From NCBI GenBank assembly GCA_042663485.1, contig JBHTAF010000005.1: 64,000 nucleotides of DNA; one strand, given 5' to 3'. The stretch's first letter is position 1. Each line of letters begins with the position of its first letter. A model generated the notes under the pieces. The model did not search any database. It worked only from the letters and a program-made list of their open reading frames with translations, and was not told the origin of the DNA. Shown here in pieces: positions 7,352 through 16,113 of this stretch. The translations under genes were made by a program, and so were the position numbers. The stretch is from Natronosalvus sp042663485. Its GTDB lineage: Archaea; Halobacteriota; Halobacteria; Halobacteriales; Natrialbaceae.

Positions 7352-9364
7352 TCAGGCCAGCCACTCCTCGGGTTTCGTGTCGTAATCGACGTCGTCGGCG
7401 GTGAGGTGCTCGACGGCTTCCCAGGGCATGTCCCTGACGGTCACCTCTTCACCATCGTATCGGATGCGCTTGCCCACCTCCTGAGCTTCCGGCTCCCGGT
7501 TGCGCCGCCTGGCCACCTCCACGTCGTGGTCGTCCACTTCCTTGACGATCGTCAGCAGGTTCACGGGACGGCCCCACAGCTCGAACACGCGCTCGAGCGT
7601 GGCTGTCGCCTGCGGGATGTCGAGCATCACGCCGTTGTACCGGTGGCCCAGCAGGAGTTCGTTCGCGTTGTCGTAGTTGCCGTCGTAGACGGCGATACTG
7701 GGTTTGCCGAAGTTGGTGAACTGCAACAGGAGTTTTTTCTTGACGTCCTCGGCATCGACGCTCGAGACGTGGAACTGGCCGGTCGCCCGGGAGTGCTCGT
7801 AGGTGAAGTAGTCGTTCGCGGTGATGAACTCCTGGGTCAGGAAGGCATCGAGAAAGGTGACGTCGTTGTGGCTCTCGCGGACGTCCAGCATTCGGTCCCA
7901 GCCGGCGCTGCAGTCGACGTCCGCGAGCGCCTCCTCGACCGACCCGTAGCGGGCGTCGTCGAACAAGTAGCGGCCGATCGACTCGAGGTCGTTCTGGCTG
8001 ACGCGAGCCAGGAAGCCGCGGTTCTGGGGTTTCACGAGCGAGTAGTGGCGCCGGGCGAGTCCCTCGTGGGACAGTACCTTCCACGGGTAGCGATCGACGT
8101 CGATCTCGCCGTCGCGAGCAGCCTCGACCGCCTCCTGGTCGACCCAGGACGCGGGGACGTCCTCGAGCGCGTCGAGTGAGTCGCTGGTGATCGAAGCGAT
8201 TGCGGACGGTGGCTCGAGTACCTCGAGCACGTCCTCGAAGTCGACGACGTCTGCGAGGTTGCGCCAGGAGATGCCCTCCACGCGGAGCAGGTGCTCGAGT
8301 ACCTCCCGTCGGTTCGTCGTGTTCTCGACGTACTCCCACAGGGCCATGCCCAGGCTGTAGGGGTTGAGCCCCGGCGAGGCGAGCACCTTCGCCATGTGGT
8401 CGGCGTAGTTGAGGAACTCGTTGTCGCCGGCGAAGCCCTCGTCGGTCATCATCGTCGACTCCCAGTAGGCCGCCCACCCCTCGTTCATGATCTTCGTCAT
8501 CTTCTGAGCGGCGAAGTAGTACGCCTCGGTGCGCATCATGTCGAGGACGTCGCGCTGCCAGGGTTCCATCTCGCGGGCCTTCCCCGACTCCTGGTCGTAC
8601 TGCTTGCCGTACTCGCGGACGAACGCGAGCACGTCGGACTGCGGTTCGCTCGGAAATTCGGCGCCCGCATCCGAATCTTCGAGTCCCGCCAGCCACTCGT
8701 CGTCGAAGACCTCGCCTCTCACCTCGTCGGAGAGCCCCAACTGGTCGAGCTTTTCGGCGAGGTCGTCGTCGAGGCCCTCCTCGGGGCCGTCCATCTCGAG
8801 ACGACGCTCGAAGACCGCGTGCTGGTCGATCGTGTCCTCCAGGACGAGCGCGTTGTCGATCCACTTCTCGACCTCGGCGCGGTCGATCTCGGGGTCGGTC
8901 ATGTAGTCAGCGATGGCCCGGGCGTGGCGCTCGAGCGTGGCGGCGGCGTTGACGTCGCCGTCGCCTGCCTCCCCCGTGAAGAGGCCGAACCACTCGTTGT
9001 TCGCGAAGAAGTCCGAGTGGGCCTCGACGTGGGTAATGACGGCCTTCTGGTCGGCCGTCGTGTTCGACTCCTGGAGGAAGGCGTGGGCCGGGTTGTCGTT
9101 GTTGACGATCTCGAATGCCTTCCCGCCGCCGTACTGCCCCTGCTTTTGCTGGCGGTCGTACTGCATGCCCCAGCGCCAGTGGGGATAGCGCGACTGGAAG
9201 CCCCCGTAGGCGATGAGTTCGTTCATCTCGTCGTAGTCGACGATCCAGTACTTCACCGGGTAGGGCTCGAGGCCGAGCTTCTGCGCGAGGTTGCGCGCCT
9301 CGCGGACGGGTTCCTCGAGGTCGGCGGCGATCGCTTGCTTGTGGAATCGATCCGAATTACTCAT
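7352..9364 (-). CDS. SpoVR family protein
   Basis: About 670 residues. The N-terminal region (EARNLAQKLGLEPYPVKYWI, DYDEMNELIAYGGFQSRYPH) and the centre (HFFANNEW-like SDFFANNEWF, HVEAHSDF) are characteristic of SpoVR/YcgB. A GTG at 9373 would add three residues, but the ATG at 9364 sits directly after a perfect hairpin containing a GAGGTG ribosome-binding site, so 9364 is preferred. SpoVR, DUF444 (YeaH) and PrkA genes are co-conserved in bacteria and archaea and act together in an unsolved stress or starvation pathway. Here it is the last gene of that operon. Biochemical function unknown. Confidence 0.9.
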   Translation of the reverse strand: MSNSDRFHKQAIAADLEEPVREARNLAQKLGLEPYPVKYWIVDYDEMNELIAYGGFQSRYPHWRWGMQYDRQQKQGQYGGGKAFEIVNNDNPAHAFLQESNTTADQKAVITHVEAHSDFFANNEWFGLFTGEAGDGDVNAAATLERHARAIADYMTDPEIDRAEVEKWIDNALVLEDTIDQHAVFERRLEMDGPEEGLDDDLAEKLDQLGLSDEVRGEVFDDEWLAGLEDSDAGAEFPSEPQSDVLAFVREYGKQYDQESGKAREMEPWQRDVLDMMRTEAYYFAAQKMTKIMNEGWAAYWESTMMTDEGFAGDNEFLNYADHMAKVLASPGLNPYSLGMALWEYVENTTNRREVLEHLLRVEGISWRNLADVVDFEDVLEVLEPPSAIASITSDSLDALEDVPASWVDQEAVEAARDGEIDVDRYPWKVLSHEGLARRHYSLVKPQNRGFLARVSQNDLESIGRYLFDDARYGSVEEALADVDCSAGWDRMLDVRESHNDVTFLDAFLTQEFITANDYFTYEHSRATGQFHVSSVDAEDVKKKLLLQFTNFGKPSIAVYDGNYDNANELLLGHRYNGVMLDIPQATATLERVFELWGRPVNLLTIVKEVDDHDVEVARRRNREPEAQEVGKRIRYDGEEVTVRDMPWEAVEHLTADDVDYDTKPEEWLA

Positions 9365-9401
9365 GAAATCCACCTCGTGGATTTCGTGCGTTCGAAACGC
9401 A
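9365..9401 (-). promoter_or_regulatory. Double hairpin enclosing the SpoVR ribosome-binding site
   Basis: GAAATCCAC-CTC-GTGGATTTC (9365-9385) is a perfect 9-bp inverted repeat touching the SpoVR start codon. Next to it TGCGTT-CGA-AACGCA (9387-9401) is a perfect 6-bp inverted repeat. On the mRNA strand the first hairpin holds GAGGUG, a good Shine-Dalgarno sequence, in its loop and 3' arm, about 8 nt before AUG. The structure could control SpoVR translation within the polycistronic mRNA or mark a processing site. Confidence 0.6.
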
Positions 9402-9415
9402 GCGCGTGTGTTTCG

Positions 9416-10744
9416 TTACTCATTTGAATCACCCGCTTCGGTGCTGAGGATGCGGTAGATCGCGTCGGTGACGTCCTCCTCACTGTTGACGTACGCGACC
9501 GCGACGTCGTCGGTGTCGCCGAAGTGGCGCTCGAGTTCCTCGGCGTGAGTCGCGTTGATGGCGTTGCCGCTGGGCTGGGTCTCCACGTAAGCGTGGAGGT
9601 TCGCCGGAATCGACTCCATCAGCGGGATGACACCCTCCTCGGTGTCGTTGCTCGAGTTCTCGGAGTCGCCGGCGGCGAAGACGTAGCGGTTCCAGTCGCT
9701 CCAGGGGTACTCCTCGAGGAGTTCCTGGGCGAGTTCGTACGCGCTCGAGATGCGGGTTCCCCCACCGGAGCGGATGCCGAAGAACTCCTCGCGTTCGACC
9801 TCCCAGGCGTCGGCGTCGTGGGCGATGTAGACGAACTCGGCGTTGTCGTACTTCCCGGTGAGGTACCAGTCGAGCGGCGTAAAGGTTCGTTCGACCAGTT
9901 CCCGTTTCTTCTCACGCATCGATCCCGAGACGTCCCGGATGTTGACGACGACGACGTTCTTCTCTTTCTCCTCGATGATCTCGGGGAAGCGATAGCGTTC
10001 GTCCTCGCGTCGGAACGGGACGTGTTTGATGCCGTCCCGTCGAATCTGCTCGTGGATCGTCTCGCGCTCGACGTTGGCTTCGACCTCCTCGATGGAGGCC
10101 CACTTCCCGCGGTCGTCGGCTGCCTCGGCGTGGGCGTCCTCGATCCAGGCCATCGAGACGGGGAGGTTCTCGCCGCGGGCCCACTCGAAGACCTCCCGCG
10201 GGGTGATCCCCTCGACCTTGCAGACTTCACGGACGAACTCCTCGTCGAAGTCCATCGTCAGCTTCCGCTTGAGTCCCTCCTTGAACATGCGCTCGAAGTC
10301 GAGCGTGCTATCCGGACCGGATCGCGTGAGGTCCGTGTACGGCCCCTCTTTCTCCTCGATGACGCGCTTGCCCTTCGGCTCTAAGTCCAGGCCGAGTTCC
10401 TCGTCGAGTTCCTGGGCGAACTCCTCGGGGTCCATCTCGTAGTACTCGTGCTCACCGCCTTCCTCGCCTGGCTCGCCCTCCTCGCCGTCGTCGCCATCGC
10501 CAGGCTGGGGCTGTGGCTGACCGACCGGCTGGCCCACGTCCGGTGTGCCGCCGTCGCCCTGCCCGACGCCGCCCTGGTCGCGCTGATCGTACTCGAATCC
10601 CGGCAGGGAGACGATCTTGATCGGGATCTGGATGTCGTTTCGTCCGCCGCCGCTCAGGTCGCCGTACTGGATGAATTCCGAGAGGTCTTCGCGGCGCTCT
10701 TCGCCCACTTCGCGGAATCGGTCGAGGTCGTCTCTCAGTCCCAT
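9416..10744 (-). CDS. DUF444 (YeaH/YhbH) family protein
   Basis: 442 residues from the ATG at 10744. The frame stays open to 12586, but that extension only shadows the prkA gene in another frame. MGLRDDLDRFREVGEERRED is the natural N-terminus. A Gly/Gln/Asp-rich linker (about 65-105) is followed by a conserved region and a C-terminal von Willebrand A-like fold (NVVVVNIRDVSGSM, a DxSGS metal-site motif). The gene overlaps the end of the second prkA gene by 10 bp, indicating translational coupling. DUF444, SpoVR and PrkA form a conserved set. YeaH is linked to PrkA signalling in Enterobacteria. Molecular role unknown. Confidence 0.9.
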   Translation of the reverse strand: MGLRDDLDRFREVGEERREDLSEFIQYGDLSGGGRNDIQIPIKIVSLPGFEYDQRDQGGVGQGDGGTPDVGQPVGQPQPQPGDGDDGEEGEPGEEGGEHEYYEMDPEEFAQELDEELGLDLEPKGKRVIEEKEGPYTDLTRSGPDSTLDFERMFKEGLKRKLTMDFDEEFVREVCKVEGITPREVFEWARGENLPVSMAWIEDAHAEAADDRGKWASIEEVEANVERETIHEQIRRDGIKHVPFRREDERYRFPEIIEEKEKNVVVVNIRDVSGSMREKKRELVERTFTPLDWYLTGKYDNAEFVYIAHDADAWEVEREEFFGIRSGGGTRISSAYELAQELLEEYPWSDWNRYVFAAGDSENSSNDTEEGVIPLMESIPANLHAYVETQPSGNAINATHAEELERHFGDTDDVAVAYVNSEEDVTDAIYRILSTEAGDSNE

Positions 10745-13020
10745 CGGTAACTCACCTGCCCCATGACGTGTCTGCTGGTCAACTCGGCCGACGCCGGGGA
10801 GTACTCGAAGTCCGCGACCAGGCGCTCGAGCGTCGCCTCCTTGACGGCCTCGGTCTCGGTGCCACTCGGGGGGTCGTCCCACTGGTGGGGGTCGAGGTCC
10901 TCGAAGGTCCGCCTGACGTCGTCCCAGTCGTGGCTCTCGAGGACGGACCTGATGACGGGGATCGACGTCAGGTCGACGTCCGATACCGAGAAGTCCTCGT
11001 TGCGCTGTTCCCACGCGTGACGGTTGAGCGCGGTGATGACCTTCTCGCGGCGGAACTCCCTGACGATCTCCCGCGGCAGGTTCGACTCGTAGGCCTCCTC
11101 GGAGAATCGGCCGAGGTGTTCGACCTCGAAGAGTTTCATCTTCAGCGGGTCGGGGTCGATCTCCTCGCCGCGGTCGTTGTACAGCGCTTCGTCGGTCTCC
11201 CAGGCGTAGACGTGCTCGACGTACTCGGCGACGGTCGCCTCGTCGACGCGCTGGTCCTGCATGATGGCCTCGATGACGTCCGACTCCTGCTGGTCGTAGA
11301 CGTAGTTCTTCACGGGGACGACCCGGTTCTCGAACTCCGAGCGCTCGCCCGTCGAGAACACCGGGGCGTCGGCCAGCCCTTCGGCCATCGCGTTCAACAC
11401 GTCTCGCGGCATGACCACGTCCGCCACCGGGAGGTCGGGGTGGTGGCGGTCCGCCTCGTGCTGGAGGAGTTCGGCCAGCGTATCGCGGGTGTACGTCACC
11501 GGAATGCCGTGCTCCCCGTCGTGGCTGTGCTCGTCGAACTCGAACTCGTCCTTGTCCCGGCGGGTGTCCCCCTCCTGCAGGTACCCCCGGTCGTAGAGCA
11601 GCGCCTTGTCGATCAGGTCGAGTCCAGAGGGCGTTCCGTCCTCGTCGAGGCGGGTGACGACTGCGTAGAGGGCCGCCGCCTCGAGCGCGTGCGGAGCGAA
11701 CTCGCGTTCCCGGAACTCGCCGTCGCTCTCCTTGACCGTGATGGTGATCGGCGCCCTGATCTTCTCGGCCACGTCGTCGTAGTCCTCGGCCTCCCAGATG
11801 GTCGTCTCGCCGGTGAGTTCCCGGCGGATCAACTCGGTCTCGAGGCTCAGGTTCGTCAGGTAGCCGAACTCGTGTTTGTCGAGACGGCGCTTGAGCGCCT
11901 TCAGCGGGTCCATCCCGTTTCGGTCGGCGTGCTGGTTGAGCTGGGCCTCCAGGTCGGGGTTCGAGATGATGAGCATCTGGGTATCGACGTCCATCGCGAT
12001 GCCCTTGTCGAGTTTCACCGATCGCTCGTCGGGTACGTTGAGCAGCTTCTGGAGCAAGTCGGCGTGCTGGGCGGCGTCCTCGACCACCGTCAGGACGCCG
12101 TTGCCCTGCGAGAGGACGCCGTCGTAGCTGAACGCCTGCGGGTTCTTCCGGCCGCGGGAGTCGAGTTCCTGGAGCATCCCGTGCATCCACGACCCCACCA
12201 GCCGTTCCTTCGGGCGACCGTCGTCCTCCGCGTGGAGGACGCCGATTCCCGAGCCGACGTCGACGACGTAGTTCTTCACCCGGAGGTGACTCTCGTCGGT
12301 GATCGCTGAGAACAGCCCCTCGGTGCCGCGGCGGCGGTACTGCTCCTCGAGGTAGTCGTAGGCCTCCCTGGAGAACGGGTCGAGTCGAGTGTCGATCGAA
12401 ATCGGGACGTGGTCGTCGAGTCTGTCGTTCAGCGTCGCGAGCAGCTCTTCCCGGACCGGCTCGGGGAAGACGGCCAGCGGGTGGACCTGGACCGGGCTCT
12501 CGTACCAGTGGTCGTCGTCGGACGGCGCGGGATTGCCGCCGTAGCTCAGTCCCCGCTCGTCCGGGTCGGTCGCGTCGACGTTCCACTCGAGGGTGTAGCG
12601 GCGACCCGCGGGCGTCTTCGAGTACTCGCGAAGTCCGTTGACCAGACAGCGCTTGAGTTCGGATTTCCCGGTCGCCGTCGGCCCCTCGAACCAGATGATC
12701 TTCTCGTCTTTCGCCCGGCCCGCGGCGATCGACTGCAGGTCGTCGACGAACTCGTTGAGCACCTCGGTGTTGCCGAGAATCGCGTGCTCGCCGTCGTTTC
12801 CGGGGTCGTCGAAGAAGCGATACCGCCGCTTCTCTTCTCCCTCTTCGATCACCTCTCGAGTTCCGCTGGCCTCGATGGCCTCGAGCAGGTACTTCGAGGC
12901 GTGGGACGCCGTCGACGGCGTCTCGAAGATCCGGTCGACGTACGCCGCGAGGCTCATCGGCTCCTCGTAGGTCTCCTCGAGCGTGCGGTCGGCCGCGTCG
13001 ACGTAATCGGTGCCACGCAT
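10735..13020 (-). CDS. prkA: PrkA-type AAA/serine protein kinase, second copy
   Basis: 761 residues. It has a PrkA AAA domain with the Walker A loop GPTATGKSELKR near residue 110 and the family's long helical C-terminal half containing the kinase-like part. It starts 2 bp after the preceding prkA stop, so the two kinases are co-translated. It is the more divergent of the two copies and longer by about 70 residues. PrkA proteins are ATP-dependent regulators, reported as kinases or AAA proteases in different bacteria, acting with DUF444 and SpoVR. Substrates here are unknown. Confidence 0.88.
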   Translation of the reverse strand: MRGTDYVDAADRTLEETYEEPMSLAAYVDRIFETPSTASHASKYLLEAIEASGTREVIEEGEEKRRYRFFDDPGNDGEHAILGNTEVLNEFVDDLQSIAAGRAKDEKIIWFEGPTATGKSELKRCLVNGLREYSKTPAGRRYTLEWNVDATDPDERGLSYGGNPAPSDDDHWYESPVQVHPLAVFPEPVREELLATLNDRLDDHVPISIDTRLDPFSREAYDYLEEQYRRRGTEGLFSAITDESHLRVKNYVVDVGSGIGVLHAEDDGRPKERLVGSWMHGMLQELDSRGRKNPQAFSYDGVLSQGNGVLTVVEDAAQHADLLQKLLNVPDERSVKLDKGIAMDVDTQMLIISNPDLEAQLNQHADRNGMDPLKALKRRLDKHEFGYLTNLSLETELIRRELTGETTIWEAEDYDDVAEKIRAPITITVKESDGEFREREFAPHALEAAALYAVVTRLDEDGTPSGLDLIDKALLYDRGYLQEGDTRRDKDEFEFDEHSHDGEHGIPVTYTRDTLAELLQHEADRHHPDLPVADVVMPRDVLNAMAEGLADAPVFSTGERSEFENRVVPVKNYVYDQQESDVIEAIMQDQRVDEATVAEYVEHVYAWETDEALYNDRGEEIDPDPLKMKLFEVEHLGRFSEEAYESNLPREIVREFRREKVITALNRHAWEQRNEDFSVSDVDLTSIPVIRSVLESHDWDDVRRTFEDLDPHQWDDPPSGTETEAVKEATLERLVADFEYSPASAELTSRHVMGQVSYRWD

Positions 13021-13021
13021 G

Positions 13022-15094
13022 TTAGTCCTCGATTTCGGCTTTGGCGACCTCCGCGCCAGCGAACTCGAGCACCTCCTTCGCGCCGGCTTCGGAGTAGCCC
13101 TGTTCCATCAGGGCGTCGATCCAGGCGCTGCGCTCGTCGTCGTCGAACTCGTTGGCACTCACCAGCGCGGAGAAGTTGATGTTGTGCTTCTTGTCCTCCC
13201 AGAGCTTGCGCTCGAGGGCGCGGCGCAGGCGCTCGTTGTCCTGCGGGTTGAACGTGTCGCCTTCGCGGGCACGCCGGGAGACCCAGTTCGACACTTCCTG
13301 GCGGAAGTCGTTCTTGCGATCCTCAGGTACGTTGAGTTTCTCCTCGACCGAGCGCAGGAACGTCTCGTCGGGCTCTTGCTCCCGACCCGTCAGCGAGTCC
13401 TCGATGGTGTCGTCGTCGATGTAGGCCATGACGTGATCCATGTACTTCTCGCCCTGGCGCTGGATCTCGTCGACGTCGTAGGCCAGCGCATGGCGGACGT
13501 CCTCGATGGCGCGCTCGCGGTACTCCTCGCGAACCATCTCGAGGTAGCGGTAGTAGCGCTCGAAATTCTCTTCCGGGATCGAGCCGTGGTGCTCGAGGTT
13601 CTCCTCGAAGAAGTTGAACACCGTCAGCGGCGAGAGGAATCCCCGCGAACGGTGTTTCGAATCCATGATCGCCTCGGCGATCTCGTCGCCGATGAACCGC
13701 GGGGAGACGCCGACCATCCCCTCGCCGATCTCGGCTTTCCGGGCGGCTTCCTCGCGGAGCTTTTTGACGTCCAGGTCGTCACCCTCGTCGATCTCGCCGT
13801 TGTAGGCCTTCGCCTTCGAGAGCAGGTCGACTGTCTCGGTGTCTGGCTCTTCGATCCGGGTGAGGACGCCGAACAGCCCCGCCATCTCGAGGGTGTGGGG
13901 CTCGACGTTGATGTCGGGGACGTCGGCGTTGGCGAGCATCTTGTCGTAGATCTGGGACTCCTGTTCGTAGGAGAGGACGTACGGGAAGTCGATGCGCTTG
14001 GTCCGGTCGTTGAACGCCTCCATCTTCTCGTCGCCCTTCTTGTCCTTGTACTCGGGCATGTTCGTCCGGCCGACGATCACCTGATCGATGTCGATCCGGG
14101 GGTTGTTCTTCGGCTTGATCGTCATCTCCTGGGTGGCGTGCAGAAAGTCGTAGAGGAACTCCCGTTGGAGCTTCAGAAGTTCTTCGCCGGAGAAGATGCC
14201 GCGGTTGGCGTTACAGAACGCCCCCGAGTAGTCGAACGCGCGCGGATCGGACTCGCCGTAGATGGCGATCTTCGAGTAGTTGACGTCGCCGGTCAGTTCG
14301 GTCTCGTCCTGGTTCTTCTTGTCCTTCGGCTCAAACGTCTCGAGACACTGGCGCTTGTTTTCGTCGGCGACGAGGCGAACGATGTCGACGTGGTTCGCCA
14401 GCACCTGCTGGAGGTCGTCGTCGTAGTGAGCGAGCAGTTTGTCCATGTAGAACTCGCTCTCGGGGTCGAGGCTCTGCTCGTTGCGGATCGTGTACGGCGC
14501 GTCGAGTCGCTCGTTCAGGTCGTCGATCACCGTCTGGCGCTGCTCGAGGGGCAGGAGGACGAGGGGGTCCTGGTTCATCGGCGAGCGGACCGTGTCGTCG
14601 GTCGGGTCCTGGTCGCGGATCACGTCGCCGAGGTTGGTCCAGCGGAAGGTGTACATTCGACCCTCCTCGCGGAGCGTGTAGTCCTCGAAGTACTTGCGCA
14701 CCTGTTTGTCGAAGTGCGATTTCCCGGAGCCGACCGGGCCGAGCAGGAGTTTGATCCGACGTTCCGGGCCCAGTCGTCGGGCCCCAGACTTGACCTTGTT
14801 GACGAATTCGTGGATCGACTGGTGGATGACGGTCCCGTAGAACGTGTTCTCGCCGTCACCCAGCGGATCCTCGCTCGCGAGGCGGTACTCGACGACGCCT
14901 TCGGTCTCGTCGTAGGACGTGCCGTAGAAGTCGAACATGTCCGCGACGCGCTGGTGGGCGTTTCGCGTGATCTTCGGGTCCTCGTAGCACGCCTCGAGGT
15001 ACCAGTCGAAGGATCGCGTCTCCCGAAGGTCTTCGGGGACGGATGCTTTGTAATCGCTGCTCAGCGTCTCGAGAGTTTCGATGTCACTAGTCAT
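13022..15094 (-). CDS. prkA: PrkA-type AAA/serine protein kinase, first copy
   Basis: 690 residues from the ATG at 15094; the frame is open to 15136, but MTSDIETLETLSSDYKASVP fits the family N-terminus. The AAA region has Walker A GPVGSGKSHFDKQ near 120. The segment DQVIVGRTNMPEYKDKKGDE contains the conserved NMPEY motif of PrkA proteins. It heads the operon prkA-prkA-DUF444-spoVR. The two copies probably form a heteromeric complex or have separate targets. An upstream region of nearly 600 bp with several dyads suggests careful transcriptional control. Confidence 0.92.
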   Translation of the reverse strand: MTSDIETLETLSSDYKASVPEDLRETRSFDWYLEACYEDPKITRNAHQRVADMFDFYGTSYDETEGVVEYRLASEDPLGDGENTFYGTVIHQSIHEFVNKVKSGARRLGPERRIKLLLGPVGSGKSHFDKQVRKYFEDYTLREEGRMYTFRWTNLGDVIRDQDPTDDTVRSPMNQDPLVLLPLEQRQTVIDDLNERLDAPYTIRNEQSLDPESEFYMDKLLAHYDDDLQQVLANHVDIVRLVADENKRQCLETFEPKDKKNQDETELTGDVNYSKIAIYGESDPRAFDYSGAFCNANRGIFSGEELLKLQREFLYDFLHATQEMTIKPKNNPRIDIDQVIVGRTNMPEYKDKKGDEKMEAFNDRTKRIDFPYVLSYEQESQIYDKMLANADVPDINVEPHTLEMAGLFGVLTRIEEPDTETVDLLSKAKAYNGEIDEGDDLDVKKLREEAARKAEIGEGMVGVSPRFIGDEIAEAIMDSKHRSRGFLSPLTVFNFFEENLEHHGSIPEENFERYYRYLEMVREEYRERAIEDVRHALAYDVDEIQRQGEKYMDHVMAYIDDDTIEDSLTGREQEPDETFLRSVEEKLNVPEDRKNDFRQEVSNWVSRRAREGDTFNPQDNERLRRALERKLWEDKKHNINFSALVSANEFDDDERSAWIDALMEQGYSEAGAKEVLEFAGAEVAKAEIED

Positions 15095-15682
15095 GGATTG
15101 TGTTGGGCTGGGAACCACGGGCGGGTCCGTCTGCACCGATTCGGTTCACGTTTCGATCGGTTCGACCGGGCGACCGAAACCGGCGGTCGGCACTCGGGTT
15201 CGGACTCGATCGTCGGTCGCCACCCGGGTGACGACAGCGCCTCGATCCGTCGAGACGCGCCGCTCTCGGTACTGGCCGGGTGGGCGAAGTCGCGTGGGCG
15301 GCGTTCGCAGGGATTGTCATGTGTGAACCTTCACCACTCCGCCGACGCGGCGACTCGTTCATCGCCTGCGTCGACAGTGCACCGTGTGAAGTGAATCGAT
15401 CCGTCGGTCGGATATCGATAGTGTTTAATGAGTGTGTATTCGGGACACTTAAGCATAGCCCCAAAAGATATTTACCAGGACCTTTTTCCGGCAATTCTAT
15501 TCACGAACGATTGTATGTTGACACGCAACATGGTCAGATAATGCTGCGCCGTATATAAGTAAAGAGGCGCCAGTGAGCCGATTTTGCTCGCGCGCACGCT
15601 TCGATATCGCCCTCTCGAGCCCGTGTCAGAGCACCGGCCGGTGTCAGTACCGCTTTAGGGCTCGTATGCGTACACCGAGACA
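15095..15682. other. 588-bp divergent regulatory region before the prkA operon
   Basis: No gene is recognisable. Visible elements are: ATGTTG-ACACG-CAACAT, a perfect 6-bp dyad at 15515-15531; GGTAAATATC on the minus strand (about 15467-15476), a possible prkA promoter that would give a leader of some 350 nt; and TATATAA at 15552-15558, which could serve either direction. The 15100-15330 part is GC-rich without coding signature and may be transcribed leader. Confidence 0.5.
15515..15531. promoter_or_regulatory. Palindromic operator candidate ATGTTG-N5-CAACAT
   Basis: A perfect inverted repeat of 6 bp with a 5-bp spacer lies between the divergent DUF5820 gene and prkA operon, close to an AT-rich promoter zone. 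The size suits a dimeric winged-helix regulator. No regulator can be assigned. Confidence 0.4.
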
Positions 15683-16090
15683 ATGAGCGACTTCGCGGAC
15701 CTCCCCGAGGGCTGGGTCGTCTGGAGCGACCAGGACGACGGTCGAGTCGTCCTCGCCTATCGACCCGACGTGTTCGACGCCGACGAGTATCCGGCGGCGT
15801 GTCTCCCGACGCTGTATCTCACTCACGGCCGCCGGTCGCGCCGTCCGGGTGTCAACCCGGGCGACCGGTCTGCCGAACGCGACTGGCACGTCACCCTCTA
15901 CCTCGAGCCGGAGGTCCACCTCCGGGAGACCAACCGATTTCCGACGAGGGGAGAGGCCGTCGACTGCACGCTTGACCTCGCCGAGCGCTTCGCTACGGGC
16001 GAAATCGACTTCCGCGAACTGTATCAGGTGCCTCGCGAGCGGTATCTCGACGCGCTCGAGGAGTTGACTGGCGACGGTGACGGCGACTGA
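15683..16090 (+). CDS. DUF5820 family protein
   Basis: A 135-residue acidic soluble protein starting MSDFADLPEGWVVWSDQDDG, a signature I associate with the haloarchaeal DUF5820 family. It has alternating short strands (RVVLAYRPDVF, WHVTLYLEPEV) and a helical C-terminus. No cofactor or metal motif is seen, and no function is known. It is convergent with the Bax1-like gene, 23 bp away. Confidence 0.7.
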   Translation: MSDFADLPEGWVVWSDQDDGRVVLAYRPDVFDADEYPAACLPTLYLTHGRRSRRPGVNPGDRSAERDWHVTLYLEPEVHLRETNRFPTRGEAVDCTLDLAERFATGEIDFRELYQVPRERYLDALEELTGDGDGD

Positions 16091-16113
16091 TCGGTCCGCC
16101 AGCGTGACTCTGG

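Noticed and set aside
10745..12586. Upstream extension of the DUF444 frame to 1056 residues
   Set aside because: It lies within prkA in another frame, is Arg/Pro/Gly-rich as shadow frames in GC-rich DNA are, and has no family character.
13010..15394. 794-codon plus-strand open frame opposite prkA
   Set aside because: It is the complement frame of prkA, kept open by GC bias; no protein features.
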